Shown piece after piece: positions 50,101-56,432 of a stretch of 64,000 nucleotides of DNA; positions within the stretch are counted from its first letter, which is position 1, and each line of letters opens with the position of its first letter. The notes beneath the pieces were generated by a model. The model did not search any database. It was given only the letters and a program-made list of their open reading frames with translations, and had not been told where the DNA came from. Origin of the DNA: Stomorhina lunata (Eukaryota; Arthropoda; Insecta; Diptera; Rhiniidae). The DNA lies in contig OW121744.1 in the NCBI GenBank assembly GCA_933228675.1, positions 60,276,928 through 60,340,927 on the forward strand, in the 5' to 3' direction. The position numbers and the translations under genes were made by a program.

Positions 50101-53100
50101 GACGAAGTGGAACATCTTCTAAAACTAGTTGAATGAACTCTGCGTCATTACACAAATAAAAGTGATTTGACCGTGTTCTTATAGTCCTTGGCTTTCCTAT
50201 AATTGTTTTATTTAAGTTTTCATAAATTTTGGAATCGCTGAAATCTTCATCTGCACTAGAATAATCCATTTTTATCGGCTTCCAAAAATATAAATTTCTG
50301 TTTGTTTGCGTATTTTTAACTGCTGTTTTTATTATACATTTGCGTTTTGACAGTTCTCACTAAAGATTAACACGTTCACGCCGGCACTGCAATTCATGTT
50401 TCGCGCCCATAGGCGGTTGCGCTGAAAGCTTTTTATTCCATCGGACGGGGCAGAACTAAATGTTTCAACGAAAGATTATCGCACGGGAAAATGGTCTCCA
50501 TGGGTCTGCATTTTTCTTTCGATGCTATTGTGGTTATGTTATTGGTTATGTTATTTGGTGATGCACACTGATTGGCAGTACAATCATATGCGAGCCACCG
50601 GTGGTACGCGCCGCCCGATGAGACAATTCTGTGCGAGCCACCGGTGGTACACGCCGGCGTGAACGTGTTAAACCATCAACATCGACCGCTTAAACTAAAA
50701 AACAAAATAAGATAATCGACCACTCAAAAACAAATTTGGCGATTAACTTTAATTTAATCTCTGTTGTCAAATTCAAAAAGCCGCCCTAAGGCGTGCGATT
50801 ATACATTGGACTATAACTGAAATAATACAATTAAGAGTGTTAGATTCGGCTGTGCCGAATCTTATGTACCCACCATCAAATTGTGTTAAATTTAGAAACA
50901 TATCCCACATATCAACGAATTAGCAGCTAATTCAAAAAGTTTGTCAAATTCGAAAAAATCTTTTTGGTTGTAGATAAAAAAGGCAATGTTATATAAGAAC
51001 TACAATTAAATAGTGACCGATTGTCGCAAAACTGGTATTTAAATAAAACTTAATTATGCAAAATAAGTCCATAGCTGTCATAGTTTATAATTTAATAGCT
51101 TTTAACTGGCGTTTGTGGCATTTTTGTGGTTTCCGGGAGTGCTTTTTATATGGACAGATTCCCATAAAATTTTATATACTGACTAATAGTCGCATAAACT
51201 TTCTCTGTTTTAAATGAAGTCGTCATAGCTTTTACAATTGGATTAAATTTACCAGCAATAATGTGATTCCTAGTGCGGGGTTATATAAGAGCTCCAACTA
51301 CACCATGTTACAAAAGTCTACATACGATATCAATTTTAAGCATTATTTAAAAGTTTTTGATATTATTCGCTTAGTACTCTTTTAGCATGATGTAAGTACA
51401 GTTCTAGTACATTATGAAAAAGAAATAAAATCAACATCATAACTCCTTTCCCCATAAAACAAGAAAAAACACATAATAACACACAAGCAATGTAACGAAA
51501 GTCTACATACGATCAGTTTTGAAGAAAAGTCCCGTTAGATCTCTTGATTTTTAATGTTTGTTTTTCTTCTTTAATTCTTAGTTACATTGCGACATTCAAT
51601 GTGATAATAAGAATAATTGGTTTATTTTAAGAATTTTTTGCAAAAAATGTCAAAAAGAAAAGAGATTGCCCCTCAGTTACGCCAAGCAGCCGTGAAACTT
51701 AAAAATGAAGGAAACTCATTTTCTAAGATGGCTGAAATATTAGGTTTGTGTAAGTCTACGGTGCAAACGATAATTAAAAATTATAATTCCACTGAATTTT
51801 TTGAAAGTAAGCCAAGAAGTGGTCGGCCATGTAAACTTGACGATCGGATGCAGAGGAAAGTTGTGAGGTATGCGACAGAAAATCCAAAAAATAGTGCTGT
51901 AAAATTAGCAAAATCGTTAGAAGAGTTCGACGGAATAAAAGTACATGCTCAATGTGTTCGAAGAAGTTTAAAAAAGGCAGGCCTAGCTTCACGAGTTGCA
52001 CGGAAGAAACCTTTGATAAGCGAAGTGAACCGAAAAAAACGTCTGAGTTACGCCAAACAGCTTGAAAATAAACATATTGACGACCCAACTTTTTGGTCGC
52101 TCGTTATTTTCACTGACGAATGTAAATTTAACGTCTTCGGAAGAGATGGACCTGCAAGAGTTTGGAGAAAACGAAACACAGCACTTCAGCCCAAAAATAT
52201 CTGTCCAACTGTGAAACATGGAGGTGGATCTGTGATGGTGTGGGGATGTATGGCAGCAAATGGTGTTGGAGAATTGCGGTTTATTGAAGGCATAATGGAT
52301 CGGTACGTGTATTTAGACATTTTAAAAACACATCTCATTGGAAGTGTCGAAAAACTTCAATTAAGCGAAAATTATGTCTTCATGCACGACAACGACACGA
52401 TGCATAGTTCTGCCTTGGTTAAAGAATGGCTGTTATATAACGTGAGATCCAAGCTTGACCACCCTCCGCAATCACCTGACCTCAATGTTATTGAACATTT
52501 GTGGGTACATCTGAAAAACAAGGTGAGAGAAAGGAACGTTACATCGGTCAATTCGCTAAAAACGGTTATACTGGAAGAATGGGAAAAGATTTCTCCAGAA
52601 GTAACAAAAAATTTAGCTTTATCCATGCCATCCCGACTTAAGGAAGTAATTAAGGCCAATGGTGGACCAACTCGATACTAATGCTGTAGAAATTTTTGTT
52701 CAAAAGAAGCCGTATGTAGACTTTCGTAACATTACAAATATGAATATGTGATAATTCTTTTAATTTATGTGATTTGACGTTCATGAATTGCCTTAATTTT
52801 AATTTAATTTTGATCTCTTTAATCATAAATAAACATTTGGTACAAAAAAATATTAACTTTCTTTTATTTTTTCGTAATTTTCAAGTATTCCATGATCGTA
52901 TGTAGACTTTCGTAACATGGTGTATATGTGAACCGATTTTGCTCATTTTCAGTACATAACTTTTTCAATATATCGAAAATACTTTTGTACAAATTTGTCC
53001 CTCTGGCTCTATTGGTGCAATACCACCGCGCTTTCATTTGACGGATATGCGGACACAAACCCCCTATGTTTTTATAATTTTTGTGTTTGCGTAAGTTTTT

Positions 53101-56100
53101 ATATGGTCTAATGTTGACCGATGAACCGCCGTGGTATAGCAGGTTAGTCATCCGCCTAGCATACCAGAGGTCCAAGTTCAATCCCCGGCCAGACATACTT
53201 GAAAAAATAAATTTTCAAAAAAGCGGTGGTTTACCTCATAACTCAGCTAGCCACTGGTTATTGAGTATTAGGCTATGAAAAACTTCTCTAACTAATGCAT
53301 TCGCCGTTCAGAGCCGGCGTAAAAACGTAGGTCCCTTTCAATGAGTCTAAAAATAGAATCGGATGCAGCTCATTGTCTGAGAGAAGTACCCCTTGTTCCA
53401 ATTGGAATGTTGTCGGGGAATTATATATATATATATATGTTGACCGATTGCGACAAAATTTTGCACACTGGCTTGGATTGACATAAAACTTTCTTGTGCT
53501 AAATTTAGTGGCCATAGCTATTACAGTTTATCATTTATTGACATTTAAGTGTATGTTAGATGGTGTATTTTAAATAGAATTTTATAGGAGCTAAGGTAAA
53601 ATGTAAATCGATTTCGATGAAATCTTATATGCTAAATTTTATTGTCATACCTATTATAATTTGACATTTATTAGCGAATAACCGATTGAAAGGCTAGGTT
53701 ATACGGGAGCTATGGTTAAATGTGAACCGGTTTCGCCGAATTTCAATACCAAAATTTTCCAAGAAAAGAAGAAAATATTTCAGTGACCTAGCTCCTTTTG
53801 TGTAGGTCCTATCGAGCCGACAAAAGATAGACAGACGGACATCGCTCAATTGGAATTTCAATACCCCCATTCTTTATTCTACTAAAATTGAAAATTTAAA
53901 TATATTGAAAACTATATTGTATTGAAAATATGTGATGAGAATGGCTTAAAATTGCATAGTGGAGAATGTAGTTGGATTACTGATCATCCAATTTAGTCCT
54001 TAGATGTTTGATATGTCGATGACGCTATGCAGCCCAAAATATTTATAGCATTGAAAGCTCTTATACCTCATGTTAATCTGTATATGCCAAATTCGTCATT
54101 TTTATTTCCTTACGAAGTCATTTAACCAGAAACGGGCCTCATTATTGAAGCTGATTTTACGAGCAGAACATTTTTTTTACTTAGACCAACACTGAGGGGA
54201 TGACCACAACTCGTGTTTTAACTAGCGAAATAGGTTATTTAAAGTTGAATATAGGGAGTATTGTTTGTGGATATTTGATTTGAACTTTCCTACATTATAT
54301 ATGAAAGGGAAGACTAAGGGATATTTATTCCGAAAACGAACAGTGGATGTGCTTTAGAAGAAAAACGAGTTTTTCGAAAAATATACCATTTTCGCAAACA
54401 AGATTATTGATCTGTGCAGAACACATTTAGTAGCGTTAGAACAGTGAGATACAACCCAAAAGAGTTGGACCTTCGAGCAATCACGTACACTGTTACTATA
54501 CTCCACTGGGAATCAAGGATAGCAGAAGAAGTACAAATAAAGTAACATTATCGGAAGTGTTTTGTATATAAAGACACAATAAATTCTATCCTTTCAGAGA
54601 TTTTATAAAAATCCCGGTTTAATGTTTCAATCTCTAAAAGGTCTATAATTAAATAAATGTTTTAGGTATCATAATCCACTCTTAAGTCCAAACCCGATTT
54701 TTGACACACTTTTCTCGGAAAAGGTCTCATAGTAAGTATGTACGAATTGGGTTACTTTCTTTGACCATAGCTCTTATATAGGTCCAAATGACGGAAACAG
54801 CTTAAATATAAAGGGTGGTTAAATTGTAAGGGCTGTTGTTGAATGTGAACCACACCTAAACGCCAAGTTTTTTTCCGAATTTTATTTGACATTTCTCTAT
54901 TTCAGACTTACTCAATTTGAACCAAGGAGAGATACACAATCCAACAACGTGCTAAAGTTATCCAGACTTATTATGAAAATGGGCGTTAAAATCAAAATGC
55001 ATATCGTGCACCTCGTGATTTTTTTGGTCAATTTGATCGTCCAAATGTGCGTACAATCGCAAAAATCATGGAAAAATTCGAGCAAACCGGGTCTGTAGAA
55101 GATGTGAGAATACCAGTGCATGCTCGTACTGCAGAAAATATTGCTGCTGTTTGCGATAGTGTGGATGAAGAGCCGTCCACCTCAACTCATCGTGGTGCCC
55201 AACAATTGTAGCTCTCACGCTCGTCGTTGATGAACATTATGCATAAAGACTTGCATTTACACGCTTACAAGGTGCAATTGGCTCAAAAACTAAAGCCTCT
55301 TGACCATTACAAACGTCGTGAATGGGCAGAATTGTGACAAGAAATGGCAACAGTGGATGATCAATTTTCGAAGAAAATCATCTTCAGTGATGATGCACAT
55401 TTTCAACTCAGTGGATTCGTCAATAAAAAGAATTGCCGCTTTTGGGCGAATGAGAATCCAAGAGTGATTGTCGAAAAACCAATGCACCCACAAGGAGTGA
55501 CTGTTTGGTGCGGTTTATGGGCTGGCGGCATCATCGGACCGTATTTTTTCCAAAATGAGGCCGGTCAGGCAGTTACTGTGAATGGTGTAACGAACTTTTT
55601 ATGGCCCGAATTGGAAGATATGGATGTGGACATTATGTGGTTTCAGCAGAACGGTGCCACTTGGCACTTGCCACACAGCTAACGAAACAATGGCTCTTTT
55701 GCGCAACAAATTCAATGGCCGTGTTATCTCACGTAATGGCGATGTCAATTGGCCGCCAAGATCATGTGATTTGACACCGTTGGACTTTTTTCTTTGGGGT
55801 TTTTTGAAAGATAAGTTGTACGTCGATAAGCCAGCAACAATTCAAGAGCTAAAGGATGAGATAATTCGGCACATTAACGGCATAGAACCTCCATTATGCC
55901 TCAGGGTCATCGAAAATTTGGACCATCGGATGAAGGTGTGCCGCCGTGGTTGCGGCGCCCATTTGGCCGATATTTTGTTCCATACATAATTGAGTAATAC
56001 CAATATATCATAATAAAATAAAATTACAATAATTTCCTAAATAGTTTGTGTTTTATTTAAAATCAACATCGGCCCTTGAAATTTAACCACACGATATAAG

Positions 56101-56432
56101 TTTTAAGAAAATGCAATCATTTTCTGATGATGGCAAAATTTAGCAAATATAAATTCTATATACAGACAGACGTTGGGACGCTAATCTTTTGTTTTTCATT
56201 TACTATAAAATGATTCCGATTTCACTTACAAAACTTTAACGTCTCTATTTTACAGGATGAAGAATTTAATGATATGATCAAATCGGCGGAACGCATTGAC
56301 TTCCTCTATGGTCACTTTTTCGATGATGAAATAACCAACGCCGATTTGATATCGGCCTTTGAAAAACTCGTCAACACGGTGCAAAGACTTGAGAATGAAC
56401 CGCTATGGGCACCATCATCGTGGGTCCAATAA
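29184..56432 (+). CDS. vari: Varicose, MAGUK scaffold protein (L27-L27-PDZ-SH3-GUK), 11 coding exons
   Basis: Exons: 29184-29229, 29298-29479, 29613-29708, 29811-29942, 34136-34165, 39458-39625, 39693-39875, 39949-40087, 45850-46143, 46208-46551, 56256-56432. All introns are GT-AG and phases agree, giving 1791 nt and 596 residues. Two L27 regions (about 27-125) are followed by PDZ (about 143-220), SH3 (about 242-310, ALIPS-like GLIPS) and GUK (about 392-585). The nucleotide loop reads GAPGVGRN, lacking the GK[ST] of active guanylate kinases, as in other MAGUKs. The C-terminus [11 protein letters not shown] matches MPP2/6. In Drosophila, Varicose assembles septate junctions in tracheal and other epithelia. 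The order and sequence fit that orthologue, but the name was assigned without a search. Confidence 0.9.
29298..29479 (+). CDS. vari: vari exon 2: first L27 region
   Basis: Residues 16-76, including [21 protein letters not shown], the amphipathic helices of the N-terminal L27. Acceptor TTTATAG, donor TTG|GTAAGT. Exon 1 (29184-29229) contributes [15 protein letters not shown] and one base of the next codon. Confidence 0.9.
29613..29708 (+). CDS. vari: vari exon 3: second L27, first half
   Basis: Residues 77-108, [13 protein letters not shown] to LLQKPHLQ. Phase 0 at both ends. Acceptor TTTTCACAG, donor CAA|GTAGGT. Confidence 0.9.
29811..29942 (+). CDS. vari: vari exon 4: end of L27-2 and start of PDZ
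   Basis: Residues 109-152, [18 protein letters not shown]... ending [12 protein letters not shown]. The final EPL is the start of the PDZ carboxylate-binding loop. Donor TTG|GTAAGT, phase 0. The following intron to 34135 holds the large minisatellite. Confidence 0.9.
30233..30258 (+). repeat. (CAT)n microsatellite
   Basis: Eight CAT units in the vari intron. They create histidine- or aspartate-run open frames on the two strands that are not genes. Confidence 0.85.
30612..33250. repeat. 31-bp minisatellite in vari intron with three orientation switches
   Basis: About 85 units of 31 bp, of the form AGGAAATTTTTCAAAAATTTACTATTTTTAT with small variation. Units run forward at 30612-31870, reverse-complemented at 31871-32160, forward at 32161-32360 and reversed at 32361-33250. 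The array is entirely within the intron between exon 4 and the microexon, so it is transcribed with vari and its arms are complementary. Confidence 0.92.
33251..34135 (+). other. vari intron, AT-rich
   Basis: No coding or repeat structure recognised. It ends with a T/A-rich stretch and the acceptor AATCACAG before the microexon. The pyrimidine tract (T-rich, about 34028-34078) is 50-100 nt upstream of the acceptor. Confidence 0.5.
34136..34165 (+). CDS. vari: vari 30-nt microexon inserting in the PDZ ligand loop
   Basis: Encodes [10 protein letters not shown] between CACAG and a consensus GTAAGT donor, phase 0 on both sides. With it the protein reads [18 protein letters not shown]. If skipped, exon 4 joins exon 6 as EPLGATIK, the canonical PLG-type PDZ loop. 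Both products stay in frame, so this looks like an alternatively spliced cassette. Its weak upstream pyrimidine tract is consistent with optional use, which is inference. Confidence 0.75.
34470..35192. repeat. Repeat with GTCAAATGTG...ACCGATTTTGCC phrases, left part
   Basis: A dispersed repeat like those at 36356-36850 and 53449-53870: GGGAGCTATGGTCAAATGTG, CTAGCTCCTTTTGTTTAGGCCCTATCGTGCC, then GACAGACGG and TTCATAAGGATTCAGAATATA. A mariner element is inserted at its end. Confidence 0.55.
35195..36353 (+). mobile_element. Mariner-superfamily transposon with internal deletion
   Basis: Inverted repeats (T/A)(C/T)GGGTGTTTTTT... followed by GAGGTATAGAACTT are seen at both ends, with TA at 35193-35194 and 36354-36355. 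1159 bp. It encodes a transposase related to that at 23417 but missing a middle segment. It lies in the vari intron after the microexon. Confidence 0.85.
35254..36247 (+). pseudogene. Mariner-like transposase, middle segment deleted
   Basis: The 5' part, from about 35289, reads ...[21 protein letters not shown] region, [20 protein letters not shown] to EEN near 35841. It then jumps, with a frame change, to [15 protein letters not shown] and continues [12 protein letters not shown] and [18 protein letters not shown] to the stop at 36247. Compared with the copy at 23417, about 50 residues (the [14 protein letters not shown] region) are absent. Asp 2 to Asp 3 spacing is again 36 residues. The exact start is uncertain. 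Confidence 0.8.
36354..36850. repeat. Dispersed repeat remnant with GACGGACATCGC tail
   Basis: Same family as 34470-35192; ends CAGACAGACGGACATCGCTTAATC, then TTCATAAGGATTCAGAATATA. Noncoding. Confidence 0.5.
36851..37299. other. vari intron, no feature recognised
   Basis: AT-rich intronic sequence between repeats. No terminus, tandem repeat or plausible exon with splice sites seen. Confidence 0.4.
37300..37525 (+). pseudogene. DD34D mariner transposase relic
   Basis: Short in-frame stretches [19 protein letters not shown] and [12 protein letters not shown] correspond to the first catalytic Asp region (DET.I...PETK.QS) and the stretch leading to the third Asp (ELL..PYSPDLAPSD) of mauritiana-type mariners. 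The region between is shortened and full of stops. Confidence 0.6.
37541..37847 (+). mobile_element. tRNA-derived SINE, copy 2
   Basis: Reads TCGCTGTGGTATAGCAGAAAG, GCATGCCAGAGGTCCC, then a B box TTCGATCCCC, the family body and a short tail. It is bounded by AGGAACACTTGAA (37528-37540) and AGGAACACTTAAA (37848-37860), a 13-bp target duplication with one mismatch. Confidence 0.85.
38038..38356. mobile_element. 319-bp fold-back MITE
   Basis: The two arms (about 150 bp each) are near-perfect reverse complements: TCAAAAGGTTCAAATCGAAT on the left and its complement ending at 38356. They share CACTACTCCCTCTATCC and GTTGGTCCAATAC, with a small central hairpin TTACCAggatGGTAA. A decayed half-copy lies near 54180-54300. 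Confidence 0.8.
38357..39457. other. vari intron, no gene
   Basis: Part of 38760-39150 resembles 42600-42930 (GATCGATCGAAA, then TTTCGATCGATAGCAAATG-like phrases), so old repeat is present. The end is the acceptor AATAATTTTTTAG before the PDZ exon. Confidence 0.45.
39458..39625 (+). CDS. vari: vari exon 6: PDZ core
   Basis: Residues 163-218: [40 protein letters not shown] and PGDVLSIL. This gives strands B-D, the alphaB helix start and the GD.I..VNG signature of PDZ domains. Phase 0 at both ends, donor TTG|GTGAGT. Confidence 0.92.
39693..39875 (+). CDS. vari: vari exon 7: end of PDZ, start of SH3
   Basis: Residues 219-279: [15 protein letters not shown] closes the PDZ, and [20 protein letters not shown] with [14 protein letters not shown] begins the MAGUK SH3. 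Phase 0 at both ends. Confidence 0.92.
39949..40087 (+). CDS. vari: vari exon 8: SH3 end
   Basis: Residues 280-325 and one base: [30 protein letters not shown], then a charged linker ending SDGESK. Donor AAAAA|GTAAGA leaves phase 1. A P-like element sits 33 bp into the next intron. Confidence 0.9.
40121..41283 (-). mobile_element. P-like nonautonomous transposon, copy B, in vari intron
   Basis: Inverted colinear copy of 10324-11477 with termini CATGGCAAAA... and ...CTTTTATCATG. It is flanked by a perfect 8-bp duplication GTTTTATA (40113-40120 and 41284-41291). It lies 33 bp after the exon 8 donor. No transposase. Confidence 0.8.
41662..41832 (+). mobile_element. tRNA-derived SINE, copy 3, 5'-truncated
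   Basis: Begins in the family body at TATTAGGCTATGTAAAAC and continues to CCCTTGTTCCAATTGGAATG, TCGGGGAATT and an (AT)n tail. It lacks the tRNA-like head, as expected from incomplete reverse transcription. Confidence 0.8.
41897..42534 (-). mobile_element. Internally deleted mariner-superfamily element
   Basis: Inverted repeats (TC..ATTT.G.GGTTTCAAAAGT) lie at both ends, with TA at 41895-41896 and 42535-42536. 638 bp. It is a deletion derivative that keeps an open frame (41911-42429). Confidence 0.8.
41911..42429 (-). CDS. Deletion-derived mariner-like transposase ORF, 172 residues
   Basis: The first about 35 residues ([35 protein letters not shown]) are the N-terminal HTH start. They are fused directly to [32 protein letters not shown] and [17 protein letters not shown]. 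The middle about 200 residues, including the rest of the DNA-binding domain and the first catalytic Asp, are gone but the frame is kept. After DLTP the sequence ([12 protein letters not shown]) departs from DYFLWGYLK, suggesting a local frameshift. It cannot be an active transposase. Whether it is translated is unknown. Confidence 0.6.
   Translation of the reverse strand: MTKMHRLSITQRIKMIKTYYKNGGSARATYRTLRGNYRLYNRHMITDFFLPAIEEYDLENMWFQQDGATCHTTRANMALLKEKFPGLLISGRGDINWPPRSCDLTPFVAFFGRLRERPCLCIVDKPLTLEHLKTNMRQVMAEIPPNMCQKVVENYLKRINACNISRFIYIHF
42537..43199. other. vari intron, old repeats
   Basis: No gene. Shares phrases with 38760-39150 (ATCGATCGAAAATTTAG, TTTCGATCGATAGC). Otherwise unassigned. 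Confidence 0.4.
43200..43690 (-). pseudogene. DD37E-type transposase relic
   Basis: Parallels 16130-16735 at nucleotide level (CCATTAAAGATTTTA, GGGCATGTTCT, CTTTTCTGTGTTCTTCAATT, CATCATGGCAT-like text, AACATAAAAATCTTG). It is heavily mutated and interrupted near 43345-43385 by a GGGAGTCAAGGATAACAGAAG phrase that is the tail of the LINE type seen at 63420. Confidence 0.6.
43758..43893 (-). mobile_element. tRNA-derived SINE, copy 4, rearranged
   Basis: A + strand head piece (AGCAGGTTAGTCATCCGC) runs straight into a - strand body (AAATGCATTAGTTAGAG) and then the - strand head (CTGGCCGGGGACTAATCTGC, TATACCACGGCGGTTC). Most of the body is missing. Confidence 0.7.
44131..44257. mobile_element. 127-bp fold-back MITE
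   Basis: Arms of about 60 bp: GTAGGGTTCATATAACTCAAG at the left, its complement ending at 44257, and inner ATTTACATGT/ACATGTAAAT, around a short loop. Arms differ at a few places (CCTCTGAAG against CGTCAGACG). Confidence 0.75.
44301..45052. mobile_element. Helentron/DINE-like repeat family b copy in vari intron
   Basis: ACAAATAAGAAAGTTCTATAG, a GTCaagcccGAC hairpin, the b body, CCAGACGGACGGACTGACATCGC, then GGTGAAGGGTATA. It is colinear with 16802-17605 with indels and holds the intact CGTTACATACATCAGCAC site that is interrupted in the copy at 8200. Confidence 0.65.
45053..45849 (+). other. vari intron end with long AG-free acceptor zone
   Basis: AT-rich and non-repetitive. From the AG at 45655-45656 to the acceptor AG at 45848-45849 there is no AG dinucleotide (about 192 nt). 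The pyrimidine tract TCCCGTCTTAACTTTCCC lies at about 45730-45748, roughly 100 nt upstream of the acceptor. This points to a distant branch point. Confidence 0.6.
45850..46143 (+). CDS. vari: vari exon 9: hook linker and first part of GUK
   Basis: Starts after ATCAG with AA, completing the split codon K326. Then [17 protein letters not shown], a Ser-rich linker, [19 protein letters not shown] and [20 protein letters not shown]. Donor CCAT|GTAAGT, phase 1. The open frame extends upstream to 45702, but only the 45850 acceptor gives the correct phase. Confidence 0.85.
46208..46551 (+). CDS. vari: vari exon 10: GUK core
   Basis: Completes Y, then [59 protein letters not shown] and [16 protein letters not shown]. 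The GMP-site tyrosine ([17 protein letters not shown]) is retained. Acceptor TTTTTTAAG, donor ACG|GTAAGT, phase 0. Confidence 0.92.
46636..46690 (+). pseudogene. Decayed duplicate of vari exon 10 3' end
   Basis: TGCACAGACTCAAGAACCAA, ATCAACGTTTAACGAA and GCCAGAGGTT closely follow exon 10 text at about 46497-46548 (GCACAGACTCAAGAGCCAAA, TCGACGTTTGACGAA, GCTAGAGGTTTTACG). It lies 85 bp after exon 10, preceded by TTTTGACTTGCACAG, and lacks a donor. Confidence 0.7.
46787..47310. mobile_element. Harbinger-like MITE, 524 bp
   Basis: Termini GTCCCAGTTTACATT(A/G)TACAA are mirrored at both ends and flanked by TAA (46784-46786 and 47311-47313), a 3-bp TWA duplication typical of PIF/Harbinger. The interior repeats GACAAAAATCG near the right end. 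Noncoding. Confidence 0.7.
47490..49998 (+). mobile_element. 2.5-kb Helentron/DINE-like repeat, copy B, in vari intron
   Basis: Colinear with 3380-6003, same TATACCCTTCACC start and CTCTTACTTGTTT end. It differs by small indels, a shorter first (GTCY)n tract, and loss of about 90 bp where copy A has 4900-4990. The small frame at 49530-49733 is the counterpart of 5530-5727 with four or five substitutions. Confidence 0.65.
50371..50667. mobile_element. piggyBac-like MITE, GC-rich, 297 bp
   Basis: Perfect 15-bp inverted repeats CACGTTCACGCCGGC, flanked by TTAA on both sides (50367-50370 and 50668-50671). Inside, GCGAGCCACCGGTGGTACRCGCCG occurs twice near the right end. It is much richer in GC than the intron around it, which suggests transfer or recent arrival. 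Confidence 0.75.
50826..51300. repeat. Dispersed repeat, left part, interrupted by the Tc1-like element
   Basis: Starts with the reversed end module AAGAGTGTTAGATTCGGCtgtGCCGAATCTTA and GTACCC, then phrases such as GGGGTTATATAAGAGCTCCAAC. It continues after the transposon at 52925 (TGTGAACCGATTTTGCTCATTT). Confidence 0.5.
51301..52922 (+). mobile_element. Tc1-like transposon with IR/DR ends, structurally complete
   Basis: 1622 bp, TA on both sides (51299-51300 and 52923-52924). Outer ends read CACCATGTTAC(A/G)AAAGTCTAC. An inner direct repeat of the same motif lies about 190 bp inside each end (about 51489-51515 and 52707-52732), the IR/DR layout of some Tc1 elements. It encodes an uninterrupted transposase. 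It lies in the vari intron before the last exon. Confidence 0.9.
51647..52681 (+). CDS. Tc1-like DD34E transposase, intact, 344 residues
   Basis: Catalyses cut-and-paste transposition at TA sites in the nucleus. I chose ATG 51647 ([19 protein letters not shown]), not the in-frame ATG at 51617, because Tc1 transposases begin just before the paired HTH. The HTH regions (about 10-110) include SGRPCKLDD, a GRPR-like hook. Catalytic residues are Asp in [12 protein letters not shown], Asp in [12 protein letters not shown], and Glu in [13 protein letters not shown], with 34 residues between the last two (DD34E). [11 protein letters not shown], the glycine-rich box, is present. No stop or frameshift; length is normal for the family. 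Specific family (Bari, Minos, S, Paris) not determined. Confidence 0.92.
   Translation: MSKRKEIAPQLRQAAVKLKNEGNSFSKMAEILGLCKSTVQTIIKNYNSTEFFESKPRSGRPCKLDDRMQRKVVRYATENPKNSAVKLAKSLEEFDGIKVHAQCVRRSLKKAGLASRVARKKPLISEVNRKKRLSYAKQLENKHIDDPTFWSLVIFTDECKFNVFGRDGPARVWRKRNTALQPKNICPTVKHGGGSVMVWGCMAANGVGELRFIEGIMDRYVYLDILKTHLIGSVEKLQLSENYVFMHDNDTMHSSALVKEWLLYNVRSKLDHPPQSPDLNVIEHLWVHLKNKVRERNVTSVNSLKTVILEEWEKISPEVTKNLALSMPSRLKEVIKANGGPTRY
52925..53122. repeat. Dispersed repeat, continuation between Tc1 element and SINE
   Basis: Continues the repeat interrupted at 51300 (GTGAACCGATTTTGCTC). It ends with ATGTTGACCGAT at 53111-53122, which is duplicated after the SINE at 53437-53448. Confidence 0.5.
53123..53436 (+). 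mobile_element. tRNA-derived SINE, copy 5 (full length)
   Basis: The best copy, 314 bp. GAACCGCCGTGGTATAGCAG (A box), GCCTAGCATACCAGAGG, AAGTTCAATCCCCGGCC (B box), AATAAATTTTCAAAAAAGCG, the body, CCAATTGGAATGTTGTCGGG and an (AT)n tail. A perfect 12-bp target duplication ATGTTGACCGAT brackets it. Confidence 0.92.
53449..53870. repeat. Dispersed repeat, continuation after SINE
   Basis: GACCGATTGCGACAAAATTTTGC, GGGAGCTATGGTTAAATGTG, CCTAGCTCCTTTTGTGTAGG and AGACAGACGGACATCGC. Same family as 34470-35192 and 36354-36850. Noncoding. Confidence 0.5.
53871..54765. other. vari intron with fold-back and LINE-tail remnants
   Basis: About 54180-54300 is a decayed half of the fold-back MITE at 38038 (GACCAACACTGAGGGGATGAC, GTTTGTGGATATTTGATTTGAAC). 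At about 54500-54530, CTCCACTGGGAATCAAGGATAGCAGAAG repeats the LINE 3' end seen at 63740. The rest is unassigned. Confidence 0.45.
54811..56094 (+). mobile_element. Mariner-superfamily transposon, copy 2, nested in a family b repeat
   Basis: Same ends as 23312-24607, TA at 54809-54810 and 56095-56096. Joining the flanks gives AAATATATAAGTTTTAAG, the uninterrupted b-repeat sequence seen (complement) near 8332-8349. It is more decayed than copy 1. Confidence 0.88.
54920..55989 (+). pseudogene. Mariner-like transposase, copy 2, decayed
   Basis: Matches copy 1 throughout but has lost the start ATG (AAGGAGAGATAC), has deletions near 55126 and 55587 and a small insertion near 55664 (TTGGCAC), a TAG at about 55208-55210, and the same TGA as copy 1 at 55335-55337. 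The catalytic parts [20 protein letters not shown] (Asp to Asn) and [18 protein letters not shown] remain visible. Confidence 0.85.
56256..56432 (+). CDS. vari: vari last exon: GUK C-terminus
   Basis: Residues 539-596: [58 protein letters not shown], stop TAA at 56430-56432. The ending W.P.SWV is the conserved MAGUK p55 terminus. Acceptor TCTATTTTACAG, phase 0. About 9.7 kb of intron separates it from exon 10. Confidence 0.93.
   Translation, partial: DEEFNDMIKSAERIDFLYGHFFDDEITNADLISAFEKLVNTVQRLENEPLWAPSSWVQ

Noticed and set aside
51617..51646. ATG at 51617 as the Tc1 transposase start
   Set aside because: The extra ten residues ([10 protein letters not shown]) do not resemble a Tc1 N-terminus; [10 protein letters not shown] at 51647 does, and its upstream AAAA context is better.
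53081..53278. Frames overlapping the SINE copies (also 53288-53515 and 59372-59554)
   Set aside because: Translations of SINE body sequence, repeated at each copy; not protein-coding.
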